Shown one piece after another: positions 1 through 13,200 of a DNA stretch of 64,000 bases. Under the pieces are notes generated by a model that was given only the letters and a program-made list of their open reading frames with translations, did no database searches and was not told where the DNA came from. Positions within the stretch are counted from its first letter, which is position 1. Each line of letters begins with the position of its first letter. Source of the stretch: Caprimulgus europaeus (Eukaryota > Chordata > Aves > Caprimulgiformes > Caprimulgidae); assembly GCA_907165065.1 (NCBI GenBank), contig OU015525.1:41832037-41896036 (forward strand), given 5' to 3'. Position numbers and translations under genes: made by a program.

Positions 1-596
1 GTCACTACTCTAACTGCTTATCCTATTCCATCCTTCTATTTCCATGGTATTCTGTCGTCTCAGCAACACTCTTTTTCTATTTCCTTAGATGATACAAGAT
101 ATTTCTACTGGACTAAGTAGAGGCTACATATGAGGATACACCCTACTAACTGTGTCTGCAACTATGTATAATATAAAAAACTCTGAGCATAAAATGAAAT
201 ATCCATGAGTGTAGAAATTAATAAAGAACAGTTTATGAAACTGCTGATTTAGAATGCAAATTCATGCTTCAGATTAGCTAAACTTTACATAGTTTAGTCT
301 ACCAGTTCAGATTCAGATTTCATAAATGAACCCAAACCAACATTTTACACCTCTTCAAAAAAGACCTGTGAGAAAGCAAAGAAATCCAGTAGCCTGGAAA
401 AGCATAAGCGACTTGTCATGTTTCAGTGTCTAAGTTGTTTCTGAATTTTGGTCTTTTTTTTCATTAAATAGTTTTAATAGGATATTGGGTTCAGGTCAAC
501 TGTTTGCAAGAACTTGCGCCACTGATGTAAGTAAAAAAAGAAAATTGCAAATAAAAGCAAATACTTTTTGCAAATATGTGAACATACGGGTAAATC
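1..596. other. Downstream flank, possible 3' UTR, no gene seen
   Basis: AT-rich sequence without PLAT-like coding on the minus strand and without a recognisable repeat. The only suggestive element is ATTAAA on the minus strand at 478-473, about 120-150 nt past the two possible stop codons. Confidence 0.4.
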
Positions 597-711
597 TCAT
601 TCTGCTAAAAGTTTTTGTGATTCCATCACTGTTGCATGAGCCTTCTGCTCGGCATTGACTGCCATATGGAACAACCTACGTCTTTCTGCTTCAGCTTTTT
701 TCTAGCCTCAA
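597..711 (-). CDS. Possible terminal coding exon and stop codon
   Basis: After exon 20 the next exon must start in phase 1. The acceptor GTTTTCAG at 712 gives a 28-codon tail starting VEARKKLKQKDVG and stopping at TGA 628-626. Acceptors further in (for example GAAGCAG) give another frame, ERRRLFHMAVNAEQKAHATV and on to a TGA at 599-597. That frame reads as a charged helix and looks more protein-like, but its acceptor has a poor pyrimidine tract. An ATTAAA on the minus strand at 478-473 could be a poly(A) signal. Neither frame has homology I recognise. The alternative is that the gene continues past position 1. Confidence 0.3.
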
Positions 712-966
712 CTGAAAACATAGCTCCTTCATCGTCTCCATCACTTAATATCTCCCTTCTGTTCTAGTCTTTCCTCCCTGAACATTATAATTGTATTTAC
801 CAGCTCTGGAAAATGTTCGGAGACACAATTTCTGTGAGAAATGCAGCTCACATTTAAGCTATATTATTTCTGGATTTTGGTTTTAGTCTTAAAAATAAAC
901 TGAAAAATAATATGAATTACAATTAAACCAAAAGCTGTAAGGATCTTTGATGACTTTGGATCTTAC

Positions 967-1219
967 CATAAATCTTTCCTGTCAACATCCCATTCCTGAC
1001 TTTTCCAAGAAGTTTCAACATTCGTTTTGTCTGTCCATCACCAACTCCACTGTCTAGCCATTGCTGGCAAAGAAATGCATATTGGCCATCAGTCTTGTCT
1101 GATTCATGGATGACAATTTGGTCCAGGTACCATCCAGCTCCATAACCCACGTTCTGGTGCTCAACAAGCACTTTGATTAACTGTCCAAGGTCTACTGCTT
1201 TCATTTCAGAAATACAAAC
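967..1219 (-). CDS. Exon 20: C-terminal half of PLAT domain A4
   Basis: A 253-bp exon, phase 0 to 1. It encodes [20 protein letters not shown], then [20 protein letters not shown], then [18 protein letters not shown]. The Trp and WLDxGxGDG motifs are intact. About 16 further residues ([16 protein letters not shown]) run past the usual REL end before G|GTAAGA, making this exon 39 bp longer than exon 10. That tail suggests the repeat array stops here. Confidence 0.95.
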
Positions 1220-4200
1220 CTGAGAAGGTAAAGGTAAAAATGAATGGCAAACCAATTAAAGTATATAATTTTATCATCTGTCTTTAAGAAAATTATATTT
1301 GGAAAGACAAATTCCTTTCAATACTGAAGTATCTTTTCCTTTCTGATAGTAAAGAAGGATATTATAGGCTGACATTCATATTTGGAGACCCTGTTCAGGA
1401 AATATGTGGGTCCTTGAATATGCACACTTTTCCTTGTTCATGATCATTGCATCCCAGGCTTTATTATGAAAAACATCTCACTATTTTGGGTAGAAAGAAA
1501 CCTCTGATTGTTAATTTACTTATATAAATCTAATGAAAGTTGAAGTTCAACCAATCCCTCATAACTGAATCAAAGAGAATGCTTCAAATCTCAGGATAGG
1601 CCTAGTAAACTGAATGTTGATTTAGATAAGGCATTTTATTTTTAAACATTTCAAAGTATTTTATATTCTAAGACATCCTATTTTTCAAATGGGAAATGTT
1701 GTATTATTTGGCTCTGAACAGAAATACTGACACTGTTGATGACTGTGCAAACAAAGGAAGATACTGACATTAGAAACTATAACTAAGGCTGTTCGCGCAT
1801 ACAGGCAAGAACTGATGTGCTCTTTGGATGTAAACAGACATCTGTTTAAATATTGCTATGGCTACCAGTAAACAAAAGCTAAATGGCAACTGCACTAGTG
1901 CATGTTGGGATGAATAAATTATGTGAGTGAGAGAACGAATGTGTTCCGTGCAAGAGAGAATATGAGCGGACGGGTAGTAGATACATGGGCATGTGTGTGG
2001 GTGACATTAAAAAAACCCCAGATGGATAGTAGAAACAGACGCTATAATTTTTATTTGTTGCCAACCAATTTGCCACCAGGCAGGAAAAAGCATGAGGACC
2101 AGAAACCAACAAAGGAAGAGATGAATTTTAGAAAGAATTATGTCATCTGGTTCATTTTCCTGTCTGTGTCGGACAATTCTCTACAATGTGCTCAGAAAAA
2201 GAAAACATCAGAGTTATTATTCCTGTCACAGCCTTAGGACCTCCAGTATTCTTACCTTGTCATATCACAATCTCCCCAAACAGTTACCATAGCAAGTTGT
2301 ACCCCTTCATGTAATGCATATGTATCCCAAAAATGATGTAGCTATGAGGAATATCTTGTAAATAAATTTTGTGAGTGCTTATTGCTTTTTAATTTTATTC
2401 TTTGTAGTTCTGAGCCAAATATAATTTTCTCTTCAGTCTACATGACCCTTGACTTAGAGGAAATAGCCTGTGTTGCTAATATTCATGTTCCTTCACAGCT
2501 AACTCTATCTGAAAAAGGGACCTATCATTAGTCTCATTCTTTGTGATCATAATTAACAGTCATTAGACAACAGTGGTCATAATCACCCATTGTTATAAAT
2601 GAATTCTCATAATAATACCTTAAATTGCCTACTCCCTCAGCATTAGCAAGAATGTACTTTTGGTTGATGTCACTGCATTTCTGGTTTGTTTTGGTTTTTT
2701 TTTTTTCCCTCCTCTGTACAAAGACCTTTGGAACTGCATTGAACACACTACTGGAAGTGCAATTAATGAAAGCCAGAAGTATTTTATTTAAATTTTCTTG
2801 CTTTAGATAAACTGTTAGTGATGTAAATTTACAATCCTCATTTATTTATTTATTCCATTAAACTGTTGAAAAAAGTTAAATGTACATTTACTTAAATAAA
2901 TATAAACCAGCCTTTCTTTCTGCAGTAATCAAATCAACTTTATTCTCTTTTCTTGCACTTTGTTGTACTTTCCTGTCTTTCTAGCTTTTCCTTATATTCC
3001 AGTCCTTTATCAGTCAAGAAAGAACCTTTCATTTATATCTCAGGTTTTAACTTTGTTTTCTTTGCCTGTCCATTACATACTTTCCAGGGATATTGCTGAC
3101 ATAATCTTGTCCCTCAAGACAGCTTGCTCTTTACATCCCTTCCTTTCACCTTCTGTTCTCAGATACTCTCACTAAAACCTCATTCCAACATTTTTATCAA
3201 TCTACTTCTATGTAAAAAGAATGTAAGATTGGTAGCACTATATCAGAAAGCAGGTCCATCTCGTCCAGTATACTGTTGCCAACAGCTACCAGTAACAGAT
3301 TTCTAGAGAAGAGCTGAAAACCAGGACAAATATATAGAGATGCTTCTTGAATATAAAGTCTCTCAGGCTTTAGCAATTTGTGGTTCAGAGATTTCCTGAG
3401 CCAGATATTGTGTCTTTGTGTCCACAGCCCTCAGTGGAAAGTTGTCTTGAATGACAATGTGCATTGGCTTTTTGCACCCACATGCATTTTACCATCTGCA
3501 ACATCTTGTGCCAGAAAGTAAAATGCATTAATTATGCACTGTGTAAAAAGCCACCTCCTTTTGTTTTGAATCTGCCACCTGCAGGTTTCATTTAATGCTT
3601 TTGAGTCCTTGTATTTCATGAGAAAGTAGAATTATTAATTTTATCTATGCCATTTTATTTTACTTATCTACTTCCCCTTGGAACACAAGGATGACATGGC
3701 TGGTTTCTACGCTTCTATGCTCAAGGAAATATTTTGAAATTATTAAGCAAATGAAGGAAAAATTGTTTAAGGGCAAGGCTAGCAAAGCAGTGGAATAGGT
3801 TGCCTAGGAAAGTTATGGCATCCTAGCCATGAGAGGTCTTAAGAAATGGTATGAAATAAGTATAGAGGATCCTGTTTTATTATACAGTGATCAATTGAAA
3901 AGTCTCTTGAAATCCTATCTAGTCATATCCAGGCTGAATCCAGGGTATGGTAATGGGCTCAAGTTGCTCCTGGGGAGGTTTAGATTGGATATTAGGAAAA
4001 ACTTCTTCACTGAAAGGCTAGTCAAGCATTGGAACAGGCTGCCCAGGGAAGTGGTGAAGTCATCATCCCTGGTGGTATTTAAAAGACAGTTAGACGAGAT
4101 GCTTAGGGACACAGTTTAGAGGTGGAACTGGTACTGTTAGTTCTATGGTTGGACTCGATGATCTTAAAGGTCTTTTCCAACCACTATAATTCTGTATGTG

Positions 4201-7200
4201 TGAACATGTTGTGTAGATGTAACCATTAATACAGCAATCAGCAGAGGTTGATCTAGGGTTTATCTTCAGCAGTCACAGTATTTTTACAAGCAGCTTTACT
4301 TGTTTGCAATTCTATATATAAATGAATTAACTAACATATAGTAGCTAACATATTTAAAACATCTTTTGCAACTATATCTGGACAGATCTTTTTTAAAAAA
4401 ACCCAGATTTTAAAGGAGTAGTCACAGGAAATAGACCTAATATTTCTATATCAGCTTCAAAAATGACTGAAAACTAAGCCATGGAAATTTATATATTGTT
4501 TGGTTCAATTCCAGTTTCTAACAACAATTACCGATGGTTTGTGGGTTTTAAATTTATTAGTACTTGAATTATTCTTAAACTGTAATCCCCATTCAGGTAA
4601 AATGTCTATATTTAGTAAACAACACATCTTTTTCACACATTACCATGGTGTAACATCAATGCTTATATTTAATAATATAAAAGAAATATGGTATTGGAAG
4701 AAAATAATAAAATAAAACACACTAAGCAAATCTGCAAGGAAATAACTCAGTACTAACCTGTCCTCTTTCAAAATTTGAGTGGCTTAGTCTCCTTTTGCAA
4801 GAATCTCCTTGCTCTCCAAATACTGTGATAAATACATCTGCATCAGTCCCTGATGCAGGCAGTGTTCCCGTATGCACACTGATCAAGTAAAGAACTCCTG
4901 TCATGAAAAATCAGTGACACAAGACATTACCAAATCAGACTATTTAGCAATGTAATTAGCAAACATTATAAACCAAATTATTTCAGGTAAAATATTAATG
5001 TCAAGACCAAGGAATGAAGTTACAGTAATTGACATTAATGTTCTGAGTTTCATACAGATTGCTAACTAGCTACCTCACAAGAGCATAGTACAGCATTAGA
5101 GATGAAATGTCCTTTATGAATCAATGCAACAATCCATGCTTACATCACAGAAAAAGAAAACGTCAGAGTTCTGGAGTCTTATCCAATGGTCACTGAAATA
5201 AACTGAAAGAATCACACTGATTTTATCAGGCTTTGTAAAAAGCACTGAATTCTTGTAGAGATTAAAGGTCTTAAACTGAATTAGGATTTTTCAACTCTAA
5301 CAACATTTCACCAAACTAAAACCCCAGATATAACAGATCAAATCCACTCTTTGGTCTGGATCAGCCATATTATCTTTTAGTCTGGTATTTTGATAATTAC
5401 AGCTAATATAAATTAATATGCAGGAGAAATGGCTCAGCTATTTATACAGATATGCATTGTTATTATTATTCTTCACCACAAAGGATGGCTTTCCATGACT
5501 TTTGGCTGATGAATTATATAATACATATTCCTTGAGGCAGCATGACAGAGGATTTTTTTAATGGGTTCTGTAAGCTCTAAGAAGAATTAAATGTTGTAAC
5601 AGACTGTTAAGATATATTTCTGTTTGCAGTCTAGCCTTCAGTTTGATATTAAATGCAAAAAGTTTTAAATATTTTAACTAAGACTTCTGTTCAGAGAAGA
5701 GTGAAAATGATGAATGAGAATTCTTTTCTAGATATTTTATTAAATGTAATCAGAACAAAGGAAGATGTTATCATATTTTAAATACAATGATGAAATGAAA
5801 CAGAGCTTCTGGGGCAGAAATGGGGCTTGAAGAAAACCTCAAAAAAGATTGTTTTTTTCTTTTGTGTTTCATGCCATTATGCCTTTGCACATGCCTTTTT
5901 TAAATCTGAAATTTTGCCCCTGACTGAGTGTAAATCAGTCGGGTTTTGAAAATTTCAAAAAAATATATTAATTGGGCTTTGTGCATTTTTAAGAGTTTCT
6001 AATTAGTGCTTAACCTAGTTAAAACAATACGTGGCAGTTGTTTTAAAACAGAACTGCTTGAACAATACACAATATTAAAGACTCTACGCAGTTTCCGCAA
6101 GTATAGTGAATGATTTTTTTTTTAATTATTTGGAGTGGTTTCTTAAATATATATAAAATGCTTTGCAATCTTTCCCACTCTATTCATCCCATTAAGCAGT
6201 TCACTATTTTGTGTTTGTGCGTTTGCTCATGTATTTATTTTTCAGTTCAGCAGCATACCCCTGAGAGGTGGCTTGTCTGGCCTGACTGCTGCTACCTCTG
6301 TCACAGTCTCAGATCCATCTTCTCCAAACAGATACTGGGCTTCAGTGTGAAAGCCCAATTCTTGCTTAGTGTCCAGGTCTTTTAGTCGAAGCTGCAGGTA
6401 GAATCAGAGAAGAAATTAATTTATGAGAATTGTTTTGTTTTTATTTCCACCCCAACAGAAACTGACATTTCTTCTTATTGTTAACACCTGCTCACATTTT
6501 ATAAAAGCTACCTGATTCTGCATAACAAGAGCTAAAGTAGTTGCTGCAAGCTGCTGGTTCTGCAGCCTGATGTTTATTAGGTGTATTGTTCATTGCATAT
6601 TGACACAAGCATAGGACCCATTTGTAGGGAACCAATGAAGGATACAAATTAAATTCACCTGTACATACTTGCAATTTCATAATGTCAAATGAATGAACAC
6701 AGTTACATCAACCTTAATAGCATATACTCATTTTGCAAGAACATTTGTTTTGCTACCTTTTATTTGTTAACATGTGACTTGCTATACCTCAGCTAGCATT
6801 TTCAAAGTTGGCAGAAATGAGGTGTCCAATGTCCTTTGGGGCTCCCTGTGGAAATTAGTTATTTGGAGAATGAAATCCAATAGCAAGTGTGAGCTCAGGT
6901 CCAGCTTCATTCCACCTGACTTCAAATACTCAGTGGAGACTGAAAAAATCAGGCTCCAAATTTGTGAGCTTAGAACCTCCAAACCAACTGAGGAAGCACA
7001 GTCTTTGGAGACTACCTATCCTAGCTGCTGAGACAATCAGTGTGGAGATCAGATTAACAGGACAGCAACTCAGACTGTGAACTTTATCCTAGGTCACTTT
7101 ATAAAATACAGAATGACAAACTATCAAGCATATGCCGAAACATTTCTGATAACTATTACATGCAGAAGTGAACTTGACACATAGCTAAAGACTGCAAGTT

Positions 7201-10200
7201 TGCAGAAATGGTTTCTTCAGTCTTCAGAATCTATATGTATAGAAATATTATCTCCAAGACATTAAAAACAAACCAAAATCAAACAAAAAATTAATTTCAT
7301 CAGGACATTAAGTAATTTAAATTCTTGGGCAGGGCTTCCCAAAATTACTGTGGTGACTTTTTACCACTCCTGAGACTAGAAGCACCAGCAAAAGTTTGCG
7401 GCTCATTGTACAAGATACACATACCACTGTTTGGAAATCCTGAGTACGGATTTCCTTACATAGACTTCAAGTGCAAGCTTTGAAATGGATAAATATTTAT
7501 TTAATTTAATTATATAATTGAAATTATTAGGAATTCGACAGTTCCACTCTTAAAAATTTTGTCAGACTGTCTTGCTCTTGACTTCCTAAAAATGTAATTG
7601 ATGAACATTTTTCATTAGTGTTTATGCTTTGTGCCCAGTGCTTCACAAGATCAGACACAAGACTTCCCCATGACCATTTCCAGAATTAAACCATTAATTA
7701 CTTGAATAAATAGTGTTTTTCTTTAGATAGTATTAAGTTCCACTAAAATTGCAGCCAGTTGTTTACTCACTTTTTGCACTTGCAGTAACTACACTTTCTC
7801 AAACTAAATGTTTTTATTCTCATACAAAAATATCCTCCCTAACTTCTGTCAATATAAACATCCACACCTAAAAATATCAATAAGTATCACAAACTCCTAT
7901 CTGTATTAAAATTAGACTAAGGGTTACCTGCATATGCGGGCAGATGACCTACAGAAATTGGACTCATAAAAATTAGATGTGTAAATTTATGCAGACATTG
8001 GCCTTAAAATAAAATGTACCTGACAAATTCTTGTTACTTGTAAGATTACATCTAAGTGTGAACCCTATCTCCAAATCGTGTAGGGTTTCTATATGTTATA
8101 TGAAAGTAAAAATGACTTTGTATTTTATTTTGGAAAGGGCCAGAAACTCTATTTTTGAGCAAAAAAAAAAAGCTATTCATTCTATAGTACATAAATCTTT
8201 GAAAGTTACAGAAAAACATAAATTTTAGCTAAGGTTATATAATTTTCTACAGAAGTGTGCAGAAAACCATAGGAGATCAATAGGAACTCTGTTACTCTGA
8301 AGCTCCAGTAAACACCAGAACAGAGAAAACAGAGAGTAGCAAAACAAATGTAGGGATTTTAATCTCCTTTTCAGCCTTTGCAGTTTCATTTGTAATCTAT
8401 GTTTTTGTGACAATGCAGAAACTTTGGCTATTACTTTTTTCACCTGAGAAGAAAGCAAGGAAGAGAATTCTTTTAAATTGGCACTGAGCTTGACCACTGA
8501 TTCACAGTGAGTTTACACATACTGCCTCCTGTAGTCTTTCTACTTCTATACAGCATCTCTATTTTTGACTGCACTGTAAGAGTCCTATTTAAGTGAAACC
8601 AACTTGTTACATTTTAGCTTTCATGTATAAATAATTTATAAACAGACTAATAAATGAGTAATATCTGTTATAAGCATATTACTGGCATAAGCAACATATA
8701 TTATTGTGGCTTATGCTGTGGCTTGTAAGTGCACCAGAAGAAGATAGCACTTACAACAGCAACCTATTGACTTCTTTTAGATTGTAACAATTTATAGCTA
8801 CTAATAAACCAGCTATTGAATAACTTTTGAAGTATTTAAAAATATTAACAAATATCACTTAGCCATTTGCAGACTTGCCTTTGAAAAGGAAGCAGAAAGC
8901 AAACTATTATATTTATGAATTTTCTGCCATGTTTTGAGTCACCAGTTCCAGAGATTGAAATCTTATATTACAGAATCACACAATGGATATAGTGAGGGTA
9001 CTGTCAACATATTTTTTGAATACTTTATCAAATGGCCTGGAGATGAATATTTAAAATGAGAAATTAGTTTAGCTCATCTGTTCTTTCCATTCTTGTAGCC
9101 TGAACTGGGACTACAAAATTAGCTGACAAAGAATCACAGAATCAAAGAATCACAGAATGTCAGGGATTGGAAGGGACCTCGAAAGATCATCTGGTCCAAT
9201 CCCCCTGCCAGAGCAGGAACACCTAAATGAGATCACACAGGAAGGCGTCCAGGCGGGTCTTGAATGTCTCCAGAGAAGGAGACTCCACAACCTCTCTGGG
9301 CAGCCTGTTCCAGTGCTCTGTCACCCTCACAGTAAAGAAGTTTCTTCCCAGGTTTAAGCAGAACCTCCTGAGTTCCAGCTTACACCCATTGCCCCTTGTC
9401 CTACCATTGGACATCACTGAGAAGAGCCTGGCTCCATCCACCTGACACTCACCCTTCATATATTTATAAACAGGCTGCTACAGGCAGGGCTTTGGGTTCT
9501 TTGATAATGGCTGGTTTTATAAGACACCAGTCCAGACAGTGATTTGTGGGGAAGGCCTATCCTGCAGGGGCAAAAGGAGGCTGGGGCAGGAATTGGCAGG
9601 GCTCATTTGGAGAGCTTTAAACTAGATTGGAAGGGGGAAGGGATCACAGCTGGGCTCGTGCCAGAGGGGCAGCACTCTAGAATTGATGAAGGCCGGGAGG
9701 CTCCCACCCCCCTAGGCTGAAATTGGTGCACTCGGCTCGCTCCCTGCAATGCCTGTACACCAATGCATGCAGCGTGGGGAATAAACAGGAGGAGTTAGAA
9801 ACCCGTGTTCGGTCAGGGGGTCTAGCAATGACTTCAGCCAGCTCCCTCAACACCCATGGGTGCATCCCATCTGGACCCATAGATTTATGGATGTCCAGAT
9901 TGCTTAATTGGTCCCTAACCCAGTCCCTATCAACCAAGGCAAACTCCTCTATTGTCCTGACTCCCTCTGGGGCCTCAGGGGTAGAGGGCTCCTCAGGACA
10001 GCTTCCGGCAGAGTAGACAGAGGCAAAGAAGGCATTTGGGGAGAAAATGTGAAAAAAAATAAACTCCTCCTCTATCCTCAGAGGAGCAGAGCCCATAAAG
10101 GGAATCACCCTTTGATCTTTTAAACCCATAGTAGGGTTAAAGTTTTTTTCTGAACTGTGGCCCAGTTCAGAAAAAAAACATTCTTTTACTAACTTTAGAA

Positions 10201-13200
10201 TAATTCAGTGCTATGCCTAGAATACTTTTTGGCCCCTTGGCTACAGGCAGAGCTTATTGACACAATTTTTCTTTGTATTAACCTTCAAGTTTAAGTATTT
10301 CCCTAAGATCCAAGTATTATCAGGCCCAACACCTTTCTAATAAATCTTTCTACTCACCCTGGGAAAAAGTATAAATTTAAAATCTGCCTGAATTATAAGA
10401 CTGACAGCATCATTTTTCCATCCCTTTTTATGAGAGATCTTAAATAGATATTAAACTACAATCAGATGTTTAAGGCCCACTGATGACTGTGTTGTAATGA
10501 ATAAATACTAAAGTAACAGCTTAATTGGTTTCCACACATAGGTTGATCTGTGTCAGGAGACTCTTGATATTTTCATGCAGGGATTAACATTTCCAAACAT
10601 CAACAGAAAACACTGCCTTCCATGTAATGAAGAGCTATGCCGAATGAATCTGCACATCAGTGAATAAGTATAACTACATGCACTTCAGCAGGCACAAACA
10701 AGGTAGATCTGCCCGCAAAGAGATTTGGAAGCTGTAGGCAATCACCGGTAGATACCAGGTAACTGAACCAAAAGATGTGTGGTCTTGCTAGTGTGGTGCA
10801 AAGAAAAGCTAACAATCTTTCTCTCAATGAAAGGTATTTACTGGTATTATAAAGAACAAGTTTATATGTACTGTATTTGGAATACCTTGTGAAGTTTAAT
10901 TCCTCTTCCGAAGCATGGACCAGATAACACAAAGGAAACTTTTGTTATATCTCCAATATCACCAACAGTCAACTGTTAGAAAAATAAAGAAATAAAAAAT
11001 TAACTATACATTGTACGTAACAATTTGAATGACATACTCTAAAATTAGGTAAAAAGATAAATAAGATAGGTAAGAATACTAATAAGGACATTAATGTTCG
11101 GGTAAGGAAGTCCCATCAAGATTGCAAGTTAATTTGGACTCACATTTGTACCACAATATACGTCTATTTTTAACTGGGAGAACTGGCTGCAGAGCCTACG
11201 CCAACATGAAAAGCAAGGAAATGCGTAACTGATTCTATCTTTCCAAGTTGCATTCATACTAGTATTATTTTATCTTCACTTTCTTACTTAGGTTCTGTCC
11301 ATCACATCTTTATTCTCAAACTTGAACTGAAATTTTGAACTCAAGATGATTTTTAGCCCAGGCTATTGGTTCTGTTTTCAGTTATTCTAGTGCTCAAAAG
11401 AAAGGATGGCTGGTGTCTGTGAGTCATATCACACACTGCTGCTTCTGGTTTTCCATCTCACAGCAGTTAATCAAGTGATGTTTATATTGCCTTTTTGGAA
11501 AAGATCGATAATGACTTTTTTTTTAAGAACAAAAACCTTTGAAAGAGGTGATCCAGGTTCACACACCTGTCCAGAAGTTGCCATTAACTTCATGTGCAAA
11601 CTACAGAATTTATGTTTGCCCCAGCCCAAGGTCACTGTAGAGAGACACAGTTTCTAAGCAGTGAAAACAGATTAGTCGAGGTTTGAGAAGTAGAATGTAA
11701 AGGAAGTATGGAATAGCTTCATTATTTATTGCCTTAGTGTTAAGGCCTACTAGTCTTAACTCAAAGTTAATGAGGCTTTTCATGTCAAAGTTCGCATTTG
11801 CTCAAGAGAGTTTTCATAAGTGATCTGTATTAGCCCACATGTGAGAAGTTCTCCAAGTGCTGTTTATTTAAGACATGGAGGTACAAACATTGACTTCGAT
11901 AAAAAATTATTCCACACAACTTTACATATGTTGGCTACAACTCTTACTTTACTGAAATTATTTGGTAAGATTTGTGTGAAATAAAAAGAAAACTGACCAA
12001 AAATGGATTATCATTCAAGTTCTGAACTTTCTGTGCAGCAGATTTCCCTTTTCTTCCAAATACAACAACTCGAATATCAGGAACATCTTCTGGTACTTGC
12101 ATACAGTGCACCCACATTTGCCATTGTCCTCTGCTTTTAATATCAACATTTTTTGTGAGAAAAGATGTCACAGATGTTTCTGCATTGAAAGCAAACATAT
12201 ATTCAGAGCCCATGTCTAAGTCATTAAGGCAGTATAAGCCAAAAGATACAAAATTACATTGCTTGGTAGTGCCGGATCTAGCACAGGCACGTCAGGCAGC
12301 AAAGCACAAAACTACCATGACTCATTTTAGCCCTGTGGAGGTGTAGAAAACCAGACCAGCAGCTTCATGAATCCATGTCCCACTCATGTAGGGCCAGGCC
12401 TATCTTCTCTGTATTGTTCTGAGGACAGGATACGTGCTGCCAGTGTCTGCTTCCACTTGGGGAGGGGCTGAGAGCAGACTCTCAACACTGCCATTTCCAT
12501 CTTCTCCATCCCAGGCACAACTTCTTCCTTCTCCTTGTTTACAGCAGACATGATTCACCATGGTCCTGCCCCTCACCATTGAGGTACCAATATTCAGTTC
12601 AGCTAACATTGTGAAGTAGCCTTGTGCTGGCTCGTCTCTGCTCTGCCATGCAGGAGTGATAAATGCAAATGAAAGACATTTCTGCTGGTATTACCTTTGA
12701 GTGGAATTGCCACTTCTACAAAATCTTTCTTGGAGTGTTTATTGATCCAGTCATTGTGAACAAAAACATGTGCAGAAAAAGGGTAGAGGACTTCTTTTAT
12801 AACAATTTTTTCCAAGAACCACTCATCTGATTGAAAATAAATAGGATATTATTAATTTATACCTTTTAAGCAACAAAATGTTCTGTGTATGCAGTCATGT
12901 TTCTATCTTTAGAAAATCAAAAAATGTTTTCTTTTGCAGGATTTCTTCAGGAAATGAGACTTCTGAAAATACATTGGCTGTGTGTGCACGTGTTGCTGTC
13001 TGTTACCCTACACTTGAAAATTTCGATAGAGTGAAAAAATCTTAATTTTTTACAGATCTTGTGAAATTAAACATAGGGATAAATTTGATTTAATGATCTA
13101 TTAGTCCTACAAAGGATGGAAAGAGTTCTGTAGGAGATGTATAGACTCAAGAAGTTCCTCACAGAAATGATATTATAAATGTCCTAAAGGAAGAAGGCTC

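Larger units (their letters stand above)
1220..4757 (-). other. Intron 19 (3.5 kb)
   Basis: Phase 0 intron between exons 19 and 20. It holds an old CR1 fragment (3225-3650) and younger CR1 3' sequence in the opposite orientation (3770-4199). The remainder (1220-3220 and 4200-4757) is AT-rich and shows nothing I can classify. Confidence 0.85.
6392..10885 (-). other. Intron 17 (4.5 kb)
   Basis: Phase 0 intron that splits domain B4. It holds a cluster of CR1 pieces (9131-10135) and a perfect 15-bp inverted repeat (10143-10177). The remainder, 6392-9120 and 10180-10885, is AT-rich and unclassified. Short ORFs there, such as the Leu/Lys-rich one on the minus strand at 8225-8497, show no PLAT signature. 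Confidence 0.85.

Noticed and set aside
8225-8497. Leu/Lys-rich minus-strand ORF as a missing exon of domain B4
   Set aside because: No PLAT motifs. The missing part of B4 is explained in phase by 6391-6259.
9677-10129. 150-codon minus-strand ORF as a host gene
   Set aside because: It encodes the [10 protein letters not shown] block of CR1 reverse transcriptase and reads through a junction between CR1 pieces.
10143-10177. Hairpin with T run read as an intrinsic terminator
   Set aside because: The context is a vertebrate intron, where bacterial-type termination is not meaningful.
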